A stretch of 64,000 bases of DNA from Ariolimax columbianus (GCA_036924085.1 JAVGWX010000002.1:153021571-153085570), one strand, 5' to 3'; numbered from the stretch's first letter, positions 12,166 to 24,750 are shown. Notes: a model not told the origin generated them from the sequence alone. Made by a program: numbers and translations.

Positions 12166-12744
12166 ACCTGACTAATCTGGCATTTTCCCGACAATTATTA
12201 GGTGTCCTGACCTACACCTTGCAAACTCGTGATACGTTCGTACTTACTGAAGTCATGATTACAGCTTCGCCTAAAAAACGGCTTATGCTCCACTTTGAAT
12301 TTACCGACGTTCTTAAACCAATTAAGTACTTGTTTAGATAGACCAAAATTACTACTGCTTTAGCGTTCTCGCTGCGAACTCTAGCCTACTGGTCGCCTTT
12401 TCACCAAATCTCTCTTATGTCATGTCACTGATCTTTTCAACCAACGATTTGTACGATGCCTATGAAATTTTTAGTAAACCTTACGTGCTTCAGTTTGTAT
12501 CTGTCTCCTATGCTCCACTCTAAGCTCCGCCTATCCAACATGACCGTGCTGCGCGTAGGCCACGCGATACTTCTGTCACTACCCAGTTGGCAAGCTACTG
12601 TCACATTTTGACTTGTATTGCCTGCCAATGTGTCAATTTCTTGATTTCTGAAGCCCAATCTACTTTTCCTAGGATTTCTTGCCACTACATTATAGGCAGT
12701 TCTAACATCCACCAACGTTCCTGTGACATCTAAGCACAGCAACA
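12166..12744. other. Spacer between two satellites, no supported gene
   Basis: A 102-codon frame at 12745-12437 (minus) has no recognised motif. Parts (near 12560-12655) weakly resemble 15660-15775, suggesting a dispersed repeat. Confidence 0.4.
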
Positions 12745-13676
12745 TTGGTGGCTCTGCTAACTAAACACTGCAACATTAGTGGTTTTAACTAAACACTACA
12801 ACATTGGTGGTTCTAACTAAACACTACAATATTAGTGGTTTTAACTAAACACTACAACATTGGTGGCTCTAACTAAACACTACAACATTGGTGATTCTAA
12901 CTAAACACTACAACATTGGTGGCTCTGCTAACTAAACACTACAACATTGGTGGCTCTGCTAACTAAACACTACAACATTGGTGGCTCTGCTAACTAAACA
13001 CTACAACATTGGTGGCTCTACTAACTAAACACTATAACATTGGTGGCTCTGCTAACTAAACACTACAACATTGGTGGCTCTGCTAACCAAATACTACAGC
13101 ATTGGTGGCTCTGCTAACTAAACACTACAACGTTGGTGGTTCTAACTAAACAGTACAACAATGGTGGTTCTAACTAAATACTACAGCATTGGTGGCTCTG
13201 CTAACTAAACACTACAGCATTGGTGGCCCTGCTAACTAAACACTACAACATTGGTGGTTCTAACTAAACACTACAACGTTGGTGGTTCTAACTAAAAACT
13301 ACAACATTGATGGTTCTAACTAAACACTACAGCATTGGTGGCTCTGCTAACTAAACACAGCAACATTGGTGGTTCTAACTAAACACTACAACATTGATGG
13401 TTCTAACTAAACACTACAACATTGGTGGCTCTGCTAACTAAACACTACAACATTGGTGGTTCTAACTAAACACTACAACATTGATGGTTCTAACTAAACA
13501 CAACAACATTGATGGCTCTGCTAACTAAACACTACAACATTGGTGGTTCTAACTAAACACTACAACATTTGTGGTTCTAACTAAACACAACAACATTGGT
13601 GGTTCTAACTAAACACTAGAACATTTTTGGCTCTGCTAACTAAACACTACAACGTTGGTGGTTCTAACTAAATACT
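12745..13676. repeat. 28/31-bp satellite, left block
   Basis: Two unit types differ by a 3-nt step. The 28-mer has GGTGGTTCTAACTAAACACT; the 31-mer has GGTGGCTCTGCTAACTAAAC. Both carry CACTACAACATT. They occur in runs and mixtures. The array stops at 13676 and resumes at 14931. Confidence 0.95.
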
Positions 13677-14930
13677 ACTGTAGCAGGGTTAACGTTAATG
13701 TTCTATCCTAATCTTCATTACCACTATCACTCTTTAACTCTCTAAATTATATACCAACAAATTCTTTTAACACAAATTAAACAAAGCATGTATTTTTCAC
13801 ACAAGTAAAACAATATGCACATCTATCAAATCACTATACTCATTCTATCCTATTACACTGTTCTTCAATTATTTAGTTAATTCTAATGTCTCTCAAATGG
13901 TTGGTTATGATCACTTCTCTAACTGACTAAGATTACTTCTAAAGGTTCGTGCAAGTAGCACAGGTCTTACTCTAGTACTAAATTTACCCAGGGTTCTCAT
14001 CACGTGGTAGGAGTCTAGCAATTGTTCTATTCACTGTCTATCTCTGTGCGTTGATATAATGGATGTCTATCTACAATTTCTCAGTCCTCTTTCACTGCCT
14101 ATCTCTGTGCGTTGATATGGATGTCTATCTACAATTTCTCAGTCCTCTTTCACTGTCTATCTCTGTGCGTTGATATAATGGAAGTCTATCGTCAATTTCT
14201 CAGTCCTCATCTATCTGTCCTCTCAGCTTACTAAAAAGGGATGTTTACTGGACCACTTGTCTCGTCTCTCGTAAGGCAGTCGGTGACTGCATCTGTGCTC
14301 TGTCTGCAGCTGTGCTCTTATCTGCGGCTGTGCTCGTGTCTGCGGCTGTGCTCGTGTCTATGACAGACGACAGTGGTTGTGTTACTGTGGTTGTCAGGAC
14401 GAGGAAAACCCACAAATCACAACGGTCGTCTTAGGACTACAGCTTCGTGTTGTAGCAACACGTCTCCATCTGACGAGAATGAAGTCAGGTAACTCGAGCA
14501 AGATGTTTAGCTACGACGACTTGAACAGAACATCACACACAGACAGATTCTTACATGTGTGTGGTCTCTTGTTGCCTTTCCGTGTTGGTCTTCTTCGGTG
14601 GCTTCTAACTCTATGACTCTACTATTGTCACTCACTGGCTAAGTTTCTGTAGCTTTTAACTATCTACTTGTTCTAGACTAAGTGCTACTCACTACACTGT
14701 CTGGTAGGACAACCTTGACTGCTGCTTCTGATCTGTCCACTATACTCTCTCACTCCGTTTATATGCTAAGTTTTTCCCGCTTTTCGATAATGACTTCGCT
14801 TTCTTGAGTTCATTTCCCACCAACTTTATTTGAACTAGCGTGTCCCAAAGAAAGGCTGCATTATCTTCCAAACACTGACTGACCGCTTGTTGACGGGGAT
14901 TCCCAGTTCAAACCGTGAGAATTCGACCTA
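13677..14930. mobile_element. ~1.25 kb insertion splitting the 28/31-bp satellite; possible solo LTR
   Basis: The satellite is interrupted exactly between CTAAATACTAC and TTGGGGGCTCTGCTAAC. The inserted block begins TGTAGCAGGG and ends CGACCTACA, that is TG...CA with a 5-nt inverted terminus TGTAG/CTACA, as in long terminal repeats. I could not see a convincing TSD or coding region. Inside, a ~60-bp unit (CTATCTCTGTGCGTTGATAT) occurs three times at 14037-14210, and CTGCGGCTGTGCTCGTGTCT-like units at 14300-14360. Confidence 0.45.
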
Positions 14931-15272
14931 CATTGGGGGCTCTGCTAACTAAACACTACAACGTTGGTGGTTCTAACTAAATACTACAACATTTGTGGTT
15001 CTTCTAACTAAACACTACAACGTTGGTGGTTCTAACTAAACACTACAACATTGGTGGTTCTAACTAAACACTACAACATTTGTGGCTCTGCTAACTAAAC
15101 ACTAAAACGTTGGTGGTTCTAACTAAACACTACAACATTGGTGGCTCTGCTAACTAAACACTACAGTATTGGTGGTTCTGCTAATTAAACACTACAACGT
15201 TGGTGGTTCTAACTAAATACTACAACATTGGTGGCTCTGCTAACTAAACACTACAGTATTGGTGGCTCTGCG
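14931..15272. repeat. 28/31-bp satellite, right block
   Basis: Same two unit types as the left block, about 11 units, ending near 15272. Confidence 0.93.
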
Positions 15273-15959
15273 AACTCTCCCCCTATCCTTATGAAACATG
15301 ACTCTCCCTTACCATTCCAAACAAACGTCATAAAACCAATTCGCAGGTTTAACATGTGATGGACACGTGTTAAACATTTAGAACTATGTCATTAAACTAT
15401 GATTTAGCCTCCTTGATAATAACAAAAGCAATTCTGACCGTGTAACTTTCCCGTGACATGATTTTCAAACAATAAAAATCCAGGTCGGTTTAGTTAATAA
15501 GTCCCGACGCATCAGCCTCTGTCTGAACACACTACACGTAGTGTCTGCATTTCTCCTACATGCGAATGTGCAATGCCTACGGAACTCACAGTAGGAAAAC
15601 ATCACGTACTGCCTCATATTTCGGCTTTTATTTGGTTCTCATGATCCTCACTATTCAACATGACTGCCGGACACGCTGTACCTCTGTCACAACCCCTGAG
15701 ACCAGCTCGTAGCTCGTCTCACCACTTGGCTTGCACCGCATGTAAAATTTATCAAATTCCTGATTTCTAGAACCAGTTTTTTCGTGTCCTCTGGACACTA
15801 CCACATGGGCGGACCTACCATCTACCAACTTCTTGTGTCCTGTGGACACTACCACATGGGCGGACCAATCCTCTACAAACTTCTCATGACAACTTTTCAC
15901 CAAATAATAGGTAGCTCACACTCCTACCAATCTGTGTGTCTTTTCTGTATAATAGCCGT
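15273..15959. other. Spacer before the 46-bp satellite
   Basis: Contains a ~60-bp direct duplication (CTGGACACTACCACATGGGC at 15790 and a near copy at 15843). No gene supported. Confidence 0.45.
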
Positions 15960-17390
15960 CCATCTCAAGCCATGACGACAACAGAAGTCACACATGTTGT
16001 GCTCCATCTCAAGCCATGACAACAACAGAAGTCACACATGTTGTGCTCCATCTCAAGCCATGACGACAACAGAAGTCACACATGTTGTGCTGCACCTCAC
16101 CAGCGATGACGACAACAGAAGTCACACATGTTGTGCTCCATCTCAAGCCATGACGACAACAGAAGTCACACATGTTGTGCTGCATCTCAAGCCATGACGA
16201 CAACAGAAGTCACACATGTTGTGCTGCACCTCACCAGCGATGACGACAACAGAAGTCACACATGTTGTGCTGCACCTCACCAGCGATGACAACAACAGAA
16301 GTCACACATGTTGTGCTGCACCTCACCAGCGATGACGACAACAGAAGTCACACATGTTGTGCTGCACCTCACCAGCGATGACGACAACAGAAGTCAGACA
16401 TGTTGTGCTCCACCTCACCAGCGATGACGACAACAGAAGTCACACATGTTGTGCTGTACCTCACCAGCCATGACGACAACAGAAGTCACACATGTTGTGC
16501 TGCACCTCACCAGCGATGACGACAACAGAAGTCACACATGTTGTGCTGCACCTCACCAGTGATGACGACAACAGAAGTCACACATGTTGTGCTGCACCTC
16601 ACCAGCGATGACGACAACAGAAGTCACACATGTTGTGCTGCACCTCACCAGCGATGACAACAACAGAAGTCACACATGTTGTGCTGTACCTCACCAGCGA
16701 TGACGACAACAGAAGTCAGACATGTTGTGCTGTACCTCACCAGCGATGACAACAACAGAAGTCACACATGTTGTGCTGTACCTCACCAGCGATGACGACA
16801 ACAGAAGTCACACATGTTGTGCTGTACCTCACCAGCCATGACGACAACAGAAGTCACACATGTTGTGCTGCACCTCACCAGCGATGACGACAACAGAAGT
16901 CACACATGTTGTGCTGCACCTCACCAGTGATGACGACAACAGAAGTCACACATGTTGTGCTGTACCTCACCAGCGATGACGACAACAGAAGTCAGACATG
17001 TTGTGCTGTACCTCACCAGCGATGACAACAACAGAAGTCACACATGTTGTGCTGCACCTCACCAGCGATGACGACAACAGAAGTCACACATGTTGTGCTG
17101 CACCTCACCAGCGATGACGACAACAGAAGTCACACATGTTGTGCTGCACCTCACCAGCGATGACGACAACAGAAGTCACACATGTTGTGCTCCACCTCAC
17201 CAGCGATGACGACAACAGAAGTCACACATGTTGTGCTGCACCTCACCAGCGATGACGACAACAGAAGTCACACATGTTGTGCTGCACCTCACCAGCGATG
17301 ACGACAACAGAAGTCACACATGTTGTGCTGCACCTCACCAGCGATGACGACAACAGAAGTCAGACATGTTGTGCTGTACCTCACCAGTGA
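15960..17390. repeat. 46-bp tandem satellite, about 31 units
   Basis: The unit contains GATGACGACAACAGAAGTCA, CACATGTTGTGCTG and CACCTCACCAGC; period 46. The first units (15960-16200) are shorter and have CATCTCAAGCCATGAC in place of CACCTCACCAGCGATGAC. Variants such as GACAACAACAG and CAGACATG recur at intervals, suggesting block duplication. Confidence 0.96.
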
Positions 17391-17639
17391 GTTGGGAGGT
17401 GGCTGTATAGTCAAATTCTGGCACGGAAAATCCTTCCAAATACACTTTTAAAATATTTGTCAAATAAGTCCAGTAACTACTGGAATGTGATGATGGTAGT
17501 GTGGCGAAAACAATAGGTGTAGATAACAATGAAGCTGCAACGAGAGACCTGTTGCTTTCACCTTATTCACGTTCTTTATTGCTTTCTCTATTTCTGAACT
17601 GAGATTGATCAGACCATGGCCATCTGTATTTTATTTATT
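17391..17639. other. Spacer, nothing recognised
   Basis: No ORF, repeat or motif supported. Confidence 0.4.
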
Positions 17640-18445
17640 ACAGTTGGTCATGTTGAGGTCATGTCAGGTCATCCCGTAACTGGTAAGGTCGTTGGGGCAC
17701 ACATGAAGACATCCTCACAACTCCACGCCATCCCTCTCTGTCAGAAGCCGCTGCCTGTGACTCTTCTGGTCGGAGACTGGTCCATTCTTTTATGTTGTCT
17801 TCCCATCTCTTTTTGGGCCGGCCTCTTCGTCGTCTGCCATGCACCTTCCCGTGGAGGATTGTGTTTGCAAGACCATTTGATCTCGATATGTGACCGTACC
17901 AAGTGAGTTTCCTTCTTTTGACAGTTGCCAAGAGATCTTCGAAAGGCCCTATTCCCGTCGTAATTATATTTCGGATTTCCTCGTTTGTAATTCGATCTTT
18001 GTACGTGACGTTTAAAAGTCTTCGGAAACATCTCATCTCCAAGGCCTGTATCCTTCGATGAAGGTCAGCTGTAACTGTCCATGTCTCACACGCATAGAGA
18101 AACATTGACAGGACCAGTGTACGCATTAATCTGATTTTCGTGCGTAGTGCTAACCGTTTATCTTTATCTTGCCAGATTTTGTTAAGCCGTGCAAGCGCCG
18201 CTATTGTCTGTGCTATTCTGGCCAATACTTCACATTTTGATCCTTCATCACTGACAATCGACCCAATATATTTAAAACGGTCAACTACTTCGAGTTCTTG
18301 ACCGTTTGCTTTTATCTTGCTGTTGAAGCCCGTAGCGTTGTTTGTCATTAGTTTTGTCTTTCACGCGTTTATCTCCATACCATAGTCAAGAGCTGTTTCA
18401 TCGAGCCTGCTGGCCCATTCCTGGAGTTCATGTTCAGACCGTCAT
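17640..18445 (-). pseudogene. RTE-like LINE, 5'-truncated 3' end of RT ORF, copy a
   Basis: Minus strand 18348-17659 is a 229-codon open stretch: LMTNNATGFNSKIKANGQEL, then FKYIGSIVSDEG, YACETWTVTADLHRRIQALE, KLTWYGHISRSNG, GRRRRGRPKKRW and a short Trp/Arg-rich tail. These are the thumb and C-terminal landmarks of RTE-type ORFs, which lack RNase H. Upstream at about 18430-18370 the frame continues through YGMEINA with an in-frame stop. The copy has no catalytic FADD. It ends close to the 33-bp array. It is clearly homologous to 22956-24195. Confidence 0.8.
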
Positions 18446-18454
18446 AAATAATAA

Positions 18455-18805
18455 CATTAATTTCAGTCAAGCTCACTGAGCCTGAATCTCCTGTTGTGGT
18501 GAAGTTCACTGAGCCTGAATCTCCTGTTGTGGTGAAGTTCACTGAGCCTGAATCTCCTGTTGTGGTGAAGCTCACTGAGCCTGAATCTCCTGTTGTGGTG
18601 AAGTTCACTGAGCCTGAATCTCCTGTTGTGGTGAAGTTCACTGAGCCTGAATCTCCTGTTGTGGTGAAGTTCACTGAGCCTGAATCTCCTGTTGTGGTGA
18701 AGTTCACTGAACCTGAATCTTATGTTGTGGTGAAGTTCACTGAACCTGAATCTTATGTTGTGGTGAAGTTCACTGAACCTGAATCTTATGTTGTGGTGAA
18801 GGAAA
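18455..18805. repeat. 33-bp tandem satellite, about 10 units
   Basis: The unit contains TTCACTGAGCCTGAATCTCC and TGTTGTGGTGAAG. The last three units have TTATG for TCCTG and GAACC for GAGCC. A period divisible by three leaves both strands open; not a gene. Confidence 0.95.
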
Positions 18806-19784
18806 TTCAATATTGTCAAACAATAAACATTTCTAAAGAAATGGGTAAGACTGCGGACCTTCAAAAACTGCACGTCGACGCACTTTCAGAAAACAGAACG
18901 CACACATATTTCATAAACACAATATGACGTGATACACATCAGCCCAACACTTTGTAACCTCGTAAGTACAAGATACATGTGTTTTGTTGGCTTTGTTCGT
19001 TATGTCTTCGTGCAATTGTGCAACTGTCAATGAAATAATTCTCCCCGGAGGCCATTATTAATTTTATCTATATACTACGGCACCGACGGATCTAATCCCC
19101 TACCGAATTCTTGTTACAAATCTACCCAGCAGTCTTAGGACTCTGCAGTAAATGAATATATGACAAAGGTAAGATTTCCGGCGCCGCCGCGGGTAGCTAT
19201 GTAATTCATGCTCTGTCGTCGGCACTTTCAGCAATGAGAGCTACTGTGCACATTTGGGGACACGCAGGTACAATGAAGTCGGTTCCATGTGTCATTTTCC
19301 ATTTATTTGCCAAAACAACTCGCTAAAACTATAAATGTATAGACATGGCGGGGAATTAAAAACAAAAGTATTTGTGCATTTTATGTTTTTAGTTAGGTTT
19401 ATTGTGCTTCATGCTATAGAGTCCTTTTCTTTCATCTACAGACTAAGTCATTTAGGCTATACGTCATCTGATTTTCCTTTTTAAGTGTTCGATCTTTTTG
19501 TTTTATTGAGCAAACCAATAGCTGCCCTGCGACGGGCTGCCGTGGCATACGAGGTTGATATATTCTGAGAAGGTTTGATTTTTGTTTGTCAGTGTGTGCA
19601 CTCTGTCCCACCCCCTCCCTATCCAAACCACCGCCAGGATGCCGTGATAGTAGCAATAGTGCACTGCGATTGTTCCGTTTGTGTTTTGAACCAAAATGAC
19701 CGAACATGTTGATCAAAGAGTTTTCATTACATTTTATTTTTTTTTTTAACTACGTGTCAATCGCAGACTATTATGAAGATGAAT
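18806..19784. other. Intergenic, nothing recognised
   Basis: No supported gene. A poly-T run lies at 19733-19748. Confidence 0.4.
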
Positions 19785-20100
19785 TGGGCTTTTGGTAATG
19801 AAGCTATGAGTTCTATGAAGATTGAAGAGTGATATCGCCTATTCAGAGATGTCCGCGCGTCAATTAAGAGCGAGGAACGATCAAGAAGGTCCTCAACAAG
19901 CAGAAATCCAGAAATAATCGAGAAAGTGCGGCGGCTAGGGATGGAAGTTCGTCGAATATTAGATAGATTGAGCGCGAAGTAGCCACATTCATTTCATACT
20001 TCTCACTTATGAAATGAGGGAAACCTTCTGCCGTTTGAGCATCACACTTCATCCTTGAGCGTTGAACCTGTCAAATATCATGTTTCAGCCTCAAATCAAT
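19785..20100 (+). pseudogene. Mariner-family transposase relic (N-terminal helix-turn-helix)
   Basis: In one frame from about 19785: AFGNEAMSSMKIEE, stop, YRLFRDVRASI, RSRRSSTSRNPEIIEKVRRL. This matches the DNA-binding part of mariner transposases: Q/C-AFG-(D/N)-EA-(L/M)-S, W-x-x-RF, a S-R-R-P-S-T-S linker, and NIEKVR. The catalytic domain is absent and stops are present. Confidence 0.65.
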
Positions 20101-20139
20101 TATGTAGAGGACAATATATTAACAGAAAACAAATATTTT

Positions 20140-20405
20140 TTGAATAAATGGAGGGATTACTGCAGATTCATGTAGGAAGACACCTAAAGCACCCAGTGAC
20201 AATAATATCGAACGAAGAGACAGAACGTGATCTACATTGGATAAGTTCGATCGGCAATCAAGTCTCAAAAAAGGAAAGTCACGTGTGCGATGGCATCCCA
20301 GCGGAGCTATTACAGACCGGAGGGGAGACCAGTGCTCGCATTTATCATGTACCGTGCAAAAGGATCTGGTACAGCGCAGAGTGGTCAAAAGCATGAAAGC
20401 TATCA
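20140..20405 (+). pseudogene. RTE-like LINE fragment, N-terminal part of RT
   Basis: Reads GIPAELLQTGGETSARIYHV and CKRIWYSAEWSKA, matching the segment before RT motif 1 in RTE-type elements (D-x-I-P-A-E-L-L-K-x-G ... W ... G-x-W-P). Isolated and truncated. Confidence 0.6.
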
Positions 20406-20417
20406 ATCTATATTTTC

Positions 20418-20530
20418 AGACCGCAATGGCTCCCGGGTCGACCCAGCCTTAAATGGGTAACGGTTCAGTCCGGGAAGTAAAAGCGGCGAGGGAGAGGAGA
20501 TGGCTACCGCCCTCATATGGCCGAGCCTTT
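20418..20530 (+). repeat. SINE family F fragment
   Basis: GGGTCGACCCAGCCTTAAAT, GGGTAACGGTTCAGTC and GAGATGGCTACCGCCCTCAT match the central and 3' body of tRNA-derived SINE family F at 30191-30370 and 37935-38112 (CCAGTTGACCCAGCTG, GGCCACCCCACCTCA). The tRNA-like head is missing. Confidence 0.45.
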
Positions 20531-20989
20531 TAAATGTGAGATCGCTAACACCTCACACCCCTACGGCAGTAATGCTATGGGATACTTTACTAAAGAAAGG
20601 CAACCAACCTAAATATGTACATAAAATACCGCACTATTTAGTTAATATTACGCTAGCAAGATCCTCTTGCGGATTATATTGCAGAGAATAGAAATACAAT
20701 TTAAATGCGAAATTCATGAATTGCAAGCATACTTCGGAAAATACAGAGGAACCTGTTATCACATATTTAATATGAGGAACATCTATAAAAAACAGAGAGA
20801 GTATAACGTAGATATGTATACATTTTTATCAATTTTTATCAATTGAGTAAAATATCAGAAATTTTGGAAAATCATGGTAGAAATGGGGCTTTTGGTACAT
20901 CTAATCTATCTGATCGAATCATTATACCAGGAACAACAAGCTGATGTTAGAGTATCTGGTCAAACATCACATTGGTTCGAAGTTCAAAT
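20531..20989. other. AT-rich spacer
   Basis: Nothing recognised. Confidence 0.4.
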
Positions 20990-21500
20990 AGAAGTAACTC
21001 ACATGTTATTAGTTTGCACGATCTGGTTGTTTGTCTTTTTTTTTAACAACGGGATCACTCTTGCATCTTTCCAATCTCCAGGAACAATCCCCTTCGCAAG
21101 TGATTGAGAATATAATGATTTTGCTAACAGGTCTTTAATTTCAAACAGCAAATTTGGATGAATACCATCTTGACCCGGACATTTATTCATTTTCAACTCC
21201 TCCAACTGTTTAAAAACCATTTCTTCGGTAATGCAGATTGGTCGTAATCCCTCTGTATTCATATCCCTTTGGAAAATAGCTATGGTATCTTGGAGCAGTC
21301 TTTTTTTGGATATACTGAAAAGTACTGATTAGGTAGATTTACGATATCGTTATTCTCCCTTAATATCTTTACTGGACTATCTTTAAGAGATCCTACTTTG
21401 TCTTTCGGTCTATGTTTATTTCTAACATAAGAAACGAGCTTTTATTATCATTCTTGATCTTTTGAGAAAGTTTTTTTTCGAAGCCTATTGTTGCTGCTTT
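20990..21500 (-). pseudogene. LINE relic, region before and within RT N-terminus (CR1/Jockey-like)
   Basis: Minus strand 21262-20999 reads ITEEMVFKQLEELKMNKCPG, QDGIHPNLLFEIKD and LAKGIVPGDWKDARVIPLLK, the canonical approach to RT motif 1 (G-x-V-P-x-D-W-K-x-A-x-V-x-P-x-x-K). Upstream, in broken frames to about 21450, are KDKVGSL and NQYFSVY-like pieces that normally precede it. No catalytic core. Confidence 0.7.
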
Positions 21501-21617
21501 ATTCACTTTATGAGCTATGCTTTGCTTATCAAAATATTTTAAATATGTTTCTGTCTATTTATCTGCCTCTAATATATTGTTTCCTGCTTTATTTTTATGC
21601 TACATGATGATGATATT

Positions 21618-21945
<328 letters not shown>

Positions 21946-22083
21946 ATTTGTAGAATACTTCAAAGCTTTCAGTTGAGCCAATTCTTGAACAATGTGAATA
22001 CTTATTGTTTATGTTCTTAGCGATCTTCATTACTGTGGAGTGCGACACTCTCAAATCACGAGTTATGTCATTCAACGAGTTTT

Positions 22084-22700
22084 CACGGGAAGGAAGACTA
22101 ACGTCTGGTCAGGCAAAACATACTGATCAGACATGTTAGTCGGGGTCAGGCAAAATATACTGATCAGACATGTTAGTCAGGGTCAGGCAAAATATACTGA
22201 TCAGACATGTTAGTCAGGGTCAGGCAAAATATACTGATCAGACATGTTAGTCAGGGTCACGCAAAATATTCTGATCAGACATGTTAGTCAGGGTCAGGCA
22301 AAATATACTGATCAGACATGTTAGTCAGGGTCACGCAAAATATTCTTATCAGACATGTAAGTCAGGGTCAGGCAAAATATGCTGATCAGACATGTTAGTC
22401 AGGGTCAGGCAAAATATATTGACCAAGACTATGGCCCAAGACCCTCACCTCGGCGTTCCCGAAGCTGTTCTTGAAAACGGGCTGTTTTCGTGGCAGCCTG
22501 GCTAACTAGGTGAGGGATCGATGTGATCCCCTTAGTAGTGAGCGAAACGCAGGTGAATCAAAGCATTGCACAACCGCCTTGAGGACCACGGTCTACCTTC
22601 AGCAGCACATTCAGGATGTCAGGAAATCTACAACAAACGGTCACTAAACGTCCTTTTTAGGGCACACAAAAATGGTAAATCTACCCATTGTGGATATCCC
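22084..22700 (+). repeat. Dispersed family C, copy 1, with expanded 37-bp internal array
   Basis: The body (22430-22690) shares CTCACCTCGGC, GGCAGCCTGGCTAAC, GGGATCGATGTGATCC, GCACAACCGCCTTGAGGACC and AGGGCACACAAAA with 30759-31090 and 46158-46482. The head, GGAAGACTAACGTCTGGTCA followed by GGCAAAATATACTGATCAGA, is expanded here to about eight 37-bp units. The other copies have one or two. Confidence 0.75.
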
Positions 22701-22955
22701 TTCAACAACAAGTTTTCACCTTCGTGTAGTTTAAATACCTTATATTTCAATTCCAAATATGTACTTCTTCCTTGGTTTTCATGCATTTGGAAACCATGAT
22801 TTACTACACTTGAATGTATTTTCGAAAGAAAATTACACAAAGATAACGCTATAATACTCTCGTTTTACGCGGTTAAATACTGCTCTTTACTTTTCGAGGT
22901 ACTCTGTGTCTACGGCAAACTTTTTGTTTGTAAGTAGTTAAATTGCACATTCAGT
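22701..22955. other. Spacer, nothing recognised
   Basis: No feature supported. Confidence 0.4.
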
Positions 22956-24195
22956 TCAGTTCAGTTCATCCCGTAACCCATCAGGTCGTTGGGGCACACT
23001 TGAAGACACTCCCAAAACCCCACGCCTTCTTTCTCTGTCTGCCGCCGCCTGTCGTATTTCACTGGGACGAAGGCTTGACCACTCAGTGATGTTATCCACC
23101 CATCTCTTCCTTGGACGTCCTCGCCCTCTCTGTCCTGGTACGGAATCAAAGAGTATCGAGTTGGTAATTCCGTTGGACCTGGCAACGTGCCAGCAAGAGG
23201 CCATCTTTCGTCTTTTGATAGTTATGAACAGATCTTCAAAAGAAGCAATAGCGTTTTCAACTCTCTCTCGTATTTCTACGTTCGTGACACGATCTTTATA
23301 TGTAACATTTAGTAGTTTTCTATAGCACCTCATTTCCATTGCATGTATTCTGCCCTGGATATCTGCTGTGATGGTCCAGGTCTCGCAGGCATACAGAAAT
23401 ATTGATAGCACCAAAGAGCGCATTAGTCTAACTTTTATGCCGAGGGCGAGCCGCTTGTCTTGCCATATAGGTTTCCGCCGAGTCAGCGCCGCTGTTGTTT
23501 GTGCTATTTTTGCAATTACCTCTGGCTGCAAACCTTCTTTACTGATCAATGATCCAAGATATTTGAAACGGTGTACCACCTCAAGTTCCTGACCATTTGC
23601 CTCTATTACAGATTTATACCCTTCTATGTTATTAGTCATGAGCTTTGTTTTATCTGCATTTATTTCCATACCAAAACCCTGGGCCTCTCTATCCAATCTA
23701 CCAATCAACTCCTGGAGTTCCCTTTCTGTGCCTGCCAATACATCAATATCATCAGCAAATCGGAAGTTTGTGATAAGCCTGTCACCTATTTTAACCGTGC
23801 CAACATGTCCTTTTAAGGTCGTCTCCATTATTCTCTCCAAGAACATATTGAAGAGTGTTGGGGAGAGTAAACAGCCCTGTCTCACACTCACCGTCGTACG
23901 GAACCAATCGACTAACGTTCCCTCTACCGAGACTGCGCTTGTCGCTTGCTCATAAAGGTTTGCAATTACCCCACAATATCACTGTTTAACTTATAATGCT
24001 TCATTGTTGACCATAGCGCCGGATGCCACACTCTGTCAAACGCCTTTCTAAAGTCAATGAAGGTATGGTAGAGTTGTTGTTGATACTCTGAGTACTTCTC
24101 ATTCATTAGCCGAAGATTAAATATCTGCTTGATGGTACCATTACAGAACGATCTAAAGTAGAGTACATTGCATACATAGGCCAGTAACACAGACG
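22956..24195 (-). pseudogene. RTE-like LINE, RT domain to 3' end, copy b
   Basis: Minus strand. 24190-23966 gives YHTFIDFRKAFDRVWHPALW (RT motif with catalytic Asp). After a frameshift, 23891-22956 is a 311-codon open stretch with VRQGCLLSPTLFN, FRFADDIDVLAG (FADD active site), GMEINADKTKLMT, FKYLGSLIS, YACETWTITADIQGRIHAME and RGRGRPRKRWVDNI, plus a C-terminal tail. No RNase H follows. The 3' end is a short GAACT repeat (about 22945-22965), an RTE-style microsatellite tail. It is 5'-truncated and inactivated by at least one frameshift, and homologous to 17640-18445. Confidence 0.85.
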
Positions 24196-24235
24196 TTCAT
24201 TATGGCTTTCAAGACACATGTACAATATTACAGGC

Positions 24236-24392
24236 CATGCTGAAGTTGGATGTGTCAGACAGGAAGGTGCAAATATCGCAGTCAAGCTGTAAACTACGAC
24301 ACAACTTATTCCGTTATCGGGACAACATCCTGCTATTTCAGGACTTTGGTAGCGAGCGTTTGAGAACGAACGACGAAGAAGACGAAGCAGAA
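24236..24392 (+). repeat. SINE-like family A, copy 1 (3' part)
   Basis: Contains GCTGAAGTTGGATGTGTC, AAGGTGCAAATATCGCAGTC, AAGCTGTAAACTACGACACA and GACTTTGGTAGCGAG, then a GAAGAAG-rich tail. It matches the full-length copies at 25961 and 53162. Confidence 0.75.
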
Positions 24393-24394
24393 GT

Positions 24395-24750
24395 GTTATC
24401 TTAGTCTTAATCTTAGTCGACCTGTACTTCTACAGAGGCAGATGCCCCTGTGCAGGTATTAGCTCTGGCGTGAGCTGAATGTAGCCGGGAGGAGCATTAC
24501 CTACTTAGAGGGCTAGGCTCGAGCAGCTTATTACTCCGCTGTGTTGGGACAAATGCCGCTGAGGGTGGTTAACCGATGTGCAAGTCCATCTTAATAGACT
24601 CAAACACTAGAGAAAAGTAGACTCGCTGCCTGTTAGGCTGCTCTTAACAAACCACCTAACCATGGCTGGTGTTATGCCATGTCACATAGTTAGTCGCCTC
24701 TTACGACATGCTCTCTGTGAGGCAGAGTCCTCTTGTCCTTGTTAGACTAG
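24395..24750 (+). repeat. Dispersed SINE-like family B, copy 2
   Basis: Shares the whole block order of the copy at 10905-11280, from CTGTACTTCTACAGAGGCAG to CATGCTCTCTGTGAGGCAG. It abuts the tail of a family A element. Confidence 0.75.

Noticed and set aside
12437..12745. 102-codon minus-strand frame
   Set aside because: No recognised motif; weak similarity to another intergenic stretch suggests a non-coding dispersed repeat.
15960..17390. Regular 46-bp repeats, considered as CRISPR
   Set aside because: There are no unique spacers between repeats, no cas genes, and the genome is eukaryotic; this is a spacerless satellite.
18496..18927. 143-codon plus-strand frame (VVVKFTEPESP-type repeat)
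   Set aside because: The 33-bp satellite leaves both strands open; no signal peptide, domain or splice context.
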